The notes below the pieces were generated by a model. That model was not told the DNA's origin and searched no databases. It worked only from the letters and a program-made list of their open reading frames with translations. A stretch of 6,589 nt of DNA, from positions 1-6,589 of the forward strand of contig DUUU01000545.1 of assembly GCA_012841485.1 (NCBI GenBank), read 5' to 3'. Both the position numbers and the translations under genes were made by a program. Position 1 is the stretch's first letter. Each line of letters begins with the position of its first letter. Origin of the DNA: Armatimonadota bacterium. GTDB taxonomy: Bacteria; Armatimonadota; JAAZEB01. Below, one piece after another: positions 1-5,300 of this stretch.

Positions 1-133
1 ACGCTTCCGGGTTCAGGTTGAACTCTCGGATTGGAATGCCGGTCACCTCGCGCAAAGCGCCCTGGCTCGCCGAGACATGCCAGCGGAACCCCGCCTCGTC
101 GCGGGCGCGCATGTAATCTGGTCGCGTCTTCAT
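1..133 (-). CDS. Unknown protein, N-terminal fragment (runs off left edge)
   Basis: A leftward reading frame begins with ATG at 133 and stays open for 44 codons to the window edge. The peptide begins MKTRPDYMRARDEAGF and continues through a segment reading LREVTGIPIREFNLNPEA. It has no signal peptide or membrane segment, so the product is probably cytoplasmic. I do not recognise the family from so short a piece. Support for a real gene: codons are mostly G/C at the third position, as in the neighbours; an AAAGG Shine-Dalgarno-like sequence lies five bases before the ATG; and the divergent arrangement with the 306 gene leaves an ordinary 172-base promoter-sized gap. The overlapping frames on the plus strand here give Arg/Pro-rich, low-quality peptides. 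The gene could be truncated or non-functional beyond the edge, which cannot be judged here. Confidence 0.6.
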   Translation of the reverse strand, partial: MKTRPDYMRARDEAGFRWHVSASQGALREVTGIPIREFNLNPEA

Positions 134-138
134 CGCTG

Positions 139-143
139 CCTTT
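139..143 (-). promoter_or_regulatory. Ribosome binding site of the leftward gene
   Basis: Read on the minus strand, the sequence before the ATG at 133 is AAAGGCAGCG. AAAGG is a partial match to the anti-Shine-Dalgarno, with five bases of spacing. It forms the 3' arm of a short inverted repeat (139-151), so it could be hidden in RNA structure. Confidence 0.5.
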
Positions 144-167
144 CGGAAAGGGCGCTCCGCGCCCCTT
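139..167 (-). repeat. Two overlapping inverted repeats in the leader of the leftward gene
   Basis: In the minus-strand transcript, one hairpin pairs AAGGGGCGC with GCGCCCTT (plus-strand 159-167 with 148-155, loop GGA, one bulged base). A second pairs CCTTT with AAAGG (147-151 with 139-143, loop CCG) and covers the Shine-Dalgarno. They share bases 148-151, so they cannot both form fully. The complementarity is seen directly. A switch function is inference. Confidence 0.4.
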
Positions 168-288
168 ATCGTTTCACGGCACAGATCGTTCGCCGGGAGC
201 GAAGAGGCTCCTTCCGGGCGCTGAGTTCCCGGGTGACCAGGAATCTGGCGCTGGGTGGGGAACACCCCCCTACCGCATTCACCAACGT

Positions 289-295
289 GAGGGGG
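289..295 (+). promoter_or_regulatory. Ribosome binding site of the membrane-protein gene
   Basis: GAGGGGG ends ten bases before the ATG at 306. GAGG matches the anti-Shine-Dalgarno, but the spacing is somewhat long. A TGA at 288-290 in the same frame rules out any longer upstream start, and no other ATG lies between it and 306, which supports this start. Confidence 0.55.
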
Positions 296-305
296 ACCCA
301 TCTGC

Positions 306-2282
306 ATGGCATCCTTGCGAGAGAAAGAGCAAGAGGTCGCGCAGCCGCAGGCGGGCGCGGGTCGGGCGATCACGGGACGTGCCGTTCTGATCAGCCTGGT
401 TATCACGTTTCTGACTGGCTTCTGGGTCCGCGAGTCGGAGTTGGAGGCGGTGGGCGTCTTCATCAGCGAGAGTGTGCCGACGATCCCCGCCGTTGGCTCC
501 ATCCTCCTGCTGCTTCTGGTGAACTACTTCCTTCGGCACACCCGGCACGCGTTCTCGCGTGGAGAGCTGATTGCCACCTTTTTCCTGGTCACGGTAGCGA
601 CCACGCCCTACAACTGCGGGATGGTGCGCATCCTCCTGGCGTTCATCACGGCGCCGTTCTACTTCGCCGAGGCGGGCAACCGCCTGGGCGAGGTGCAGCC
701 GCTCATCCCAGCCTGGTCCACGGTGCGCGACCCGGAGGTGGTGCGCGGGTTCTATGAGGGCCTGCGCCACGCGCCGATCCCGTGGGGCGCGTGGGTGGTT
801 CCCGTGCTCGCGTGGGTTGGCTTCTTCGCGGCGCTATGGGTGGCGATGGCGTGTCTGGTGGCCCTGATGCACCGGCCCTGGGTGGAGAAGGAGAAACTGG
901 CGTTTCCCCTGGTCCAGCTCCCCCTGGAGATGACGGAGCCCGGCGCGCGGGGCGGGGGCGTGCCTGCGTTCTTCCGCAACCCAGTGATGTGGGCTGGCTT
1001 CGCGGTGGCCTTCATCGCCGACGGCTCGCATATCCTCCACGCGCTCATCCCCTCCTTCCCCCACTTTGGGGGTGAGACCAGCTTCCGGCTATTTGGGACG
1101 CCGCCATGGAACGCCATCGGAACGGTCTCTCTCCCGCGACGGCCGCTGTTGATCGGCCTCGGGTATCTCGTCTCCACGGAGATCACCTTCTCGGTGTGGG
1201 CCACCTTCTGGGTAGAGAAGCTGGTGGCGGTGTTCCTGAGCGCGGTGGGGTATCGCGAGCCGGGAGCGCCGTTTGTCCGCGAGCAGGGCTTTGGAGCGTA
1301 TCTTGCCGTGGCGCTGGCGCTCCTCTATCTGAACCGCCGGCACCTGGCGGCGATTGCTCGCGCATCCACTTCTTCCGCCCATCCGGAGATGCGCGGCTAC
1401 CGTGTGGCGTTTTGGGGCTTCTGGGCCAGCGTGGCGGCGTTGCTGGTATTTTGCCGGATGCTCGGCCTGGCGTGGTGGGTAGGCGCGCTCTACATGGGGA
1501 TCATCCTGGCCATCGCGCTCACCTTCGCGCGGATCCGCGCGGAGGCGGGGATCCCGCTGGCGTGGCTCTTTCCCTACGCGATGCCCCGGACGATGCTCCT
1601 CTCCTCTTTCGGCACGGCGCCCTTCTCCGTAGGCGGCGACCCCGCGACTCTGACGGCTTTCGCCACGCTCTCCTTCCTCTCATATTCAAACACCATCTCT
1701 CTCTCTGGATACCAGGTGGAGAGCTTGCGCGCTGGGTTCCACCTCTCGGAGAAGCCGGGCCGGATCATGGCGTGGCTTACCGCGGCGTTCCTGGTGGGGC
1801 TGATCCTCTCCTTCGCATTCCACCTGGGCACCTTCTACCGGATCGGCGCGGGCTCGCAGGCGAGCGTGTATGGCACCGGCTTCTACGGCAGCTCCGGGGC
1901 GATTGCGGCGTATAACGGCGCTATTCTGAACGCGTCGGCGCCTCTTCCCATCGATAAGCCGCGGGTGGTTGCCGGGAGTTCCGGGTTTGTCATCGCTCTC
2001 CTGTTGCAGGTGCTGCGCGTGCGAATCATCGGGTTTCCGTTCCATCCGCTCGGGTTCGCGGCGGGGAATTCCTATGGGCATCTCCTCTGGTGGTCGTTTT
2101 TCCTGGTCTGGGTGATCAAGGTGGCCGTCCTCCGATTTGGAGGCCGGCAGCTCTACCGGAAGTCGGTGCCCGCGTTCCTCGGGTTTACCCTGGGGCACTT
2201 CTTCACCTCGGGCGTGGTCTGGGGCCTGATGGGTGCCAGCAGCAAGGATCTGTTCGAGCGGTTCATCGTCTGCTTTGGTTAG
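306..2282 (+). CDS. DUF6785/DUF6784 family polytopic membrane protein, putative transporter
   Basis: A complete 658-residue integral membrane protein of the inner membrane. After a charged cytoplasmic-looking N-terminus (residues 1-22) there are about 12-14 hydrophobic segments, for example near 25-41, 59-76, 88-118, 160-188, 227-247, 281-311, 328-343, 367-411, 487-508 and 590-650. Family hallmarks I recognise are an SRGEL motif after the second helix (84-88), WVEKEKLAFPLVQLPLEM following a helix (192-209), an STEITFSVW stretch (290-298), and a C-terminal DUF6784-like block with FPFHPLGFA (577-585) and VLRFGGRQLYRK (608-619). The domains are functionally uncharacterised. They are often compared with large secondary transporters of the oligopeptide-transporter type, but the substrate is unknown. 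The gene precedes a secreted glycan-active protein by 90 bases on the same strand, so import of a breakdown product is a reasonable but unproven role. The reading frame is intact, with codon use like its neighbours. Confidence 0.85.
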   Translation: MASLREKEQEVAQPQAGAGRAITGRAVLISLVITFLTGFWVRESELEAVGVFISESVPTIPAVGSILLLLLVNYFLRHTRHAFSRGELIATFFLVTVATTPYNCGMVRILLAFITAPFYFAEAGNRLGEVQPLIPAWSTVRDPEVVRGFYEGLRHAPIPWGAWVVPVLAWVGFFAALWVAMACLVALMHRPWVEKEKLAFPLVQLPLEMTEPGARGGGVPAFFRNPVMWAGFAVAFIADGSHILHALIPSFPHFGGETSFRLFGTPPWNAIGTVSLPRRPLLIGLGYLVSTEITFSVWATFWVEKLVAVFLSAVGYREPGAPFVREQGFGAYLAVALALLYLNRRHLAAIARASTSSAHPEMRGYRVAFWGFWASVAALLVFCRMLGLAWWVGALYMGIILAIALTFARIRAEAGIPLAWLFPYAMPRTMLLSSFGTAPFSVGGDPATLTAFATLSFLSYSNTISLSGYQVESLRAGFHLSEKPGRIMAWLTAAFLVGLILSFAFHLGTFYRIGAGSQASVYGTGFYGSSGAIAAYNGAILNASAPLPIDKPRVVAGSSGFVIALLLQVLRVRIIGFPFHPLGFAAGNSYGHLLWWSFFLVWVIKVAVLRFGGRQLYRKSVPAFLGFTLGHFFTSGVVWGLMGASSKDLFERFIVCFG

Positions 2283-2372
2283 GATGCGTTTGGGGGCGCT
2301 GCCCCATGGCGCGGTGATGGCTTATCGCGCGGGGCGATGCGCCGGCCCATTGGTCATCTCAAGGAGGGTGTC
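2283..2372 (+). other. Intergenic spacer between putative operon genes
   Basis: The 90-base gap contains a small GC hairpin (GGGGC 2293-2297, loop GCT, GCCCC 2301-2305) with no following T-run, so it is not a convincing intrinsic terminator. A bulged pairing of GCGCG near 2309-2313 with ATCGCGC at 2324-2330 is weaker still. Absence of a clear terminator and of a recognisable promoter favours co-transcription of the two rightward genes. The spacer happens to be free of stop codons in the frame shared by both genes. An ATG at 2337 lies in that frame, but it has no comparable Shine-Dalgarno and would put charged residues before the signal peptide. Confidence 0.5.
2361..2367 (+). promoter_or_regulatory. 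Consensus Shine-Dalgarno of the giant secreted protein
   Basis: AAGGAGG, a full match to the anti-Shine-Dalgarno, lies five bases before the ATG at 2373. It fixes that start over the in-frame ATG at 2337. Confidence 0.9.
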
Positions 2373-5300
2373 ATGGGATCACAGGCCATCGTCAGAGCAT
2401 TCACGCTGATCGCTGTGCTGGTTACGGGAAGCGTCTGGATCGCGCCCGGCGCGGGAGCGGCCTCTGCTCCCGATGCGGATCTGCTGGGGCATTGGGCGTT
2501 TGATGAGGGCGCGGGTCGCGACGCCACGGAGAGCACCGGGCGCGCGCCTGAGGGTGAGATCCGTGGCGCCGAATGGGTGAAGGGGCGCTTCGGCACGGCC
2601 CTCCGCTTCGGCGGCAGCGGCGCCTACGTCACCCTCCCCGAAGTGCGCGGCCTGGACGGCAGCGACGAGATGACGCTTGAGGCGTGGGTCTATTGGGAGG
2701 CGACGGGCCGCTACCCGAATATTGTCTCGGGAGGGCGGTGGAATCCAGGTGGCTTCCTCCTCTTTGTCTCGGACGATTCTTGTAGCTTCCGCATGGGCAA
2801 GCCGGGGAAGGAGCCTCTGGAGCTGGGCCGCGACTGGGCGGAGACGAGCGCGAACTTCGGGCGCATTGTCCTCGGACGGTGGCGCCACCTGGCCGCGACC
2901 TTCAAGCGCCCGAAACTGACCACCTACCTGGATGGCGAGCCCGTCGAAACCGCGACGTGGAACCACCCTGTGGGTTTTTCGGGCGAGCTGCGCATTGGAT
3001 GCTGGCATAATACGAACGTGTGCCATACGGGGCTCATCGACGAGGTGAAGGTCTACCGGCGCGCCCTCACCGCCGATGAGATCCGCGCCTCCTACGCGAA
3101 GGATGCGCCGCGCCGGCAGGTGGCCGAAGGAGAGGCTCCTTACGAGCGGATACCGGTGGAGGCGACGCGACCCGAGCCGGCGGTGACGCTTGAGATGCGG
3201 TGCGCGCGCGTTTTGCTGGATCGAAAGGCGCGCGTCATCAGCCTGGAAGATAAGGCGACCGGGAAGGAGTATCTCGCTGACGCGCTTCCCATCGCGCGCT
3301 TGCGCACCGCCGAACACGAGCTGCGGCCTACGGCGTGCTCTTACCGGAACGGCCTCCTGACGCTGGAGTTCGGCCGAGGCGAGGCGAGCGCCGTGGTGAA
3401 GGTGACGCCGCGCGACCACTACCTCGTATTCGAGGTGGCCTCAGTGAGCGGGGCCGCGGCCGAGGAGTTGACTTTCCTGGACCTGCGGGTGAAGCCGCTG
3501 CCGTATGTGGGCAATGGCTCCGGGCTGGCGGCGGATGATGAGTTCGCGATCTGCATGCGCGCGCTCAACCTGCGCGCGCAGCCTCGGTTTGGGGGGACGC
3601 CGCGCCGGATGAGCGCCGCGTGCTCTCGCATGCGCGGATTGGTGGGCGCGAGGGCGGCGCTGGCGGCCTGCCCAACCCCGCAGATCCGGAAAACGCTGCA
3701 GGAGATGACGCGGCGCGAGGGGCTTCCCTACTCGCGGCTCGGAGGCGCCTTCGCCCTGGATGCCCCGGAGAACCGCTACTCCTACCTCTTTACCCGTAAC
3801 ATCTCGGAGACGAACGTGGATCAGTGGATCCTCCTGGCGCGGCGCGCCTGTATTCCGTATGTCCACTTCTCCGGTTGGGAGAAGACGCTGGGCAGCTACG
3901 AGCCGAGGCCGGCCCTCTTCCCCAACGGCTTTGTGGGCCTGAAGACGACCATCGAGAAGATTCATGCCGCCGGGCTGAAGGCGAGCACGCACACGCTCAC
4001 CGGGTGCATCGCGCCAACCGACCCCTTCGCATCGCCGGCTCCAGACCCGCACCTGGCAGTGCGCGCCACGCTCACACTCGCGGAGGGCGTGGATGCAGAG
4101 GCAACCACGATCCCGCTGGCAGAGTCTCCCGCTGGCATGGACACGATTTGGGCGTATGCGAGCAAGGGGAATGCTGTGCGCCTTGGCGATGAGGTGGTGC
4201 AATTTACCGGGTTGCGCGAGGAGCCCCCCTACGCGCTCACCGGGTGCCGGCGCGGCGCGTTTGGAACGAAGCCTGCCGCGCACAAGAAGGGCACGCCGGT
4301 GCATTACCTCTATAGCTGGTACGGCACCTTCTATCCAGACCCCGACTCGCCCCTGGTGGAGCGCGTGGCCGATTGCATTGCGCGCGCCGTGAACGAGTGC
4401 GGCTTCGATATGATCTACAAGGATGGCTCGGAGGGAATGCCGGGCGCGGGGGGCTATGGCGCCGCGAAGATGCGCAACACCATCTTCAGCAAGATTCGCC
4501 GGCCAGTACGCGTCGAGGCCAGCAACGGCCCGGCCCACCACTCCTGGACGACGCACTCGTGCATGGGTGCGTGGGACCTCCCTCACTGGGGGATCAAGCC
4601 GTTCATCGACCTCCACTGCAAGGCGAACGAGCGCGCGCGCACCGGCGAGCTGATGCCGGCGCAGTTAGGCTGGTGGGGGATCCTGGGTCCCACGGAGAAC
4701 TACGATGCCCTCCTGCCGGACGAGATTGAGTATCTCTGCGCCAAGGCGCTTGGCTGGGATCAGGCGCTCTCCTTCCAGGGGATCACGCCCTCCCCGCGGC
4801 CGGCGAATGCGCGTCAAGAAGAGTACCTGACGCTGATCGGGCGCTATGAGCGCCTGCGTCTGGCCGGCTATTTCTCGGAGGAGGTGCGCGCGAAGCTGCG
4901 CGAGCCCGGCGCCGAGTATCACCTGGTCCAATCGCCCGAGGGCGAGTGGTACTTCCTACCCAGGGACTACGCCTCGCGGAAGGTGGCCCGGGGAGAGGAG
5001 TGGCAGGTGACGAATCGCTACGCGCGGCAATCGCCGAGGCTGCGCGTCCAGGCGCTTTACGCCGCCGGGGCGTATGAGGGCCAGAGCGCGACCCTGGCCG
5101 ACTTCACGCGCCCCGACGAATTCGCCGAGCCGGCCGCCGCGGATGGCGTTTCCATCTCCCTGGAGCCCTCCACCGAGCAGGTGAAAGCCGGCGTGGCCAG
5201 CGGGAAGCTCACGGCCACTAACAAGCGCAAGGAGGCGCGCGGCGCGTGGGCACGGATCACGCGCACCTTCTCGCCGCCACTCGATCTGCGCCCATACGGG

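Larger units (their letters stand above)
134..305. promoter_or_regulatory. Divergent intergenic region carrying promoters for both directions
   Basis: This 172-base gap separates the leftward gene (start 133) from the rightward membrane-protein gene (start 306), so both promoters should lie here. I could not pick out a convincing -35/-10 pair in either direction. The region contains several short inverted repeats: 148-155 with 159-167 (eight pairs, one bulge), 139-143 with 147-151, 196-200 with 207-211, 214-218 with 228-232, and 257-260 with 265-268. Such repeats are common by chance in GC-rich DNA, so an operator or attenuator role is only inferred. Confidence 0.5.

Noticed and set aside
77..757. 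Plus-strand ORF of 226 residues overlapping the start of the membrane-protein gene
   Set aside because: It crosses the divergent intergenic region, lacks a good ribosome site, and its peptide is low-complexity, while the overlapping frame from 306 encodes a clear membrane protein.
2293..2305. Intrinsic terminator after the transporter gene
   Set aside because: The stem is only five perfect pairs and there is no T-run after it.
2280..2372. Possible stop-codon read-through joining the transporter to the secreted protein
   Set aside because: Both genes are in the same frame, and the 30 codons between TAG at 2280-2282 and ATG at 2373 contain no stop. However, a 30-codon open stretch is unsurprising at this GC content, and the second gene has its own consensus Shine-Dalgarno and signal peptide.
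2337..2372. Alternative ATG start for the giant protein
   Set aside because: It would add 12 residues including two Arg and a Lys before the signal peptide, and it has no Shine-Dalgarno comparable to the AAGGAGG placed correctly for 2373.
2379..4931. Long antisense ORFs (for example 2379-3419, 3441-4616 and 4665-4931 on the minus strand)
   Set aside because: They lie wholly opposite the continuous plus-strand frame, give Arg/Ala/His-rich peptides without recognisable domains, and are expected in GC-rich coding DNA. The plus-strand frame has domains, a signal peptide and a consensus ribosome site.
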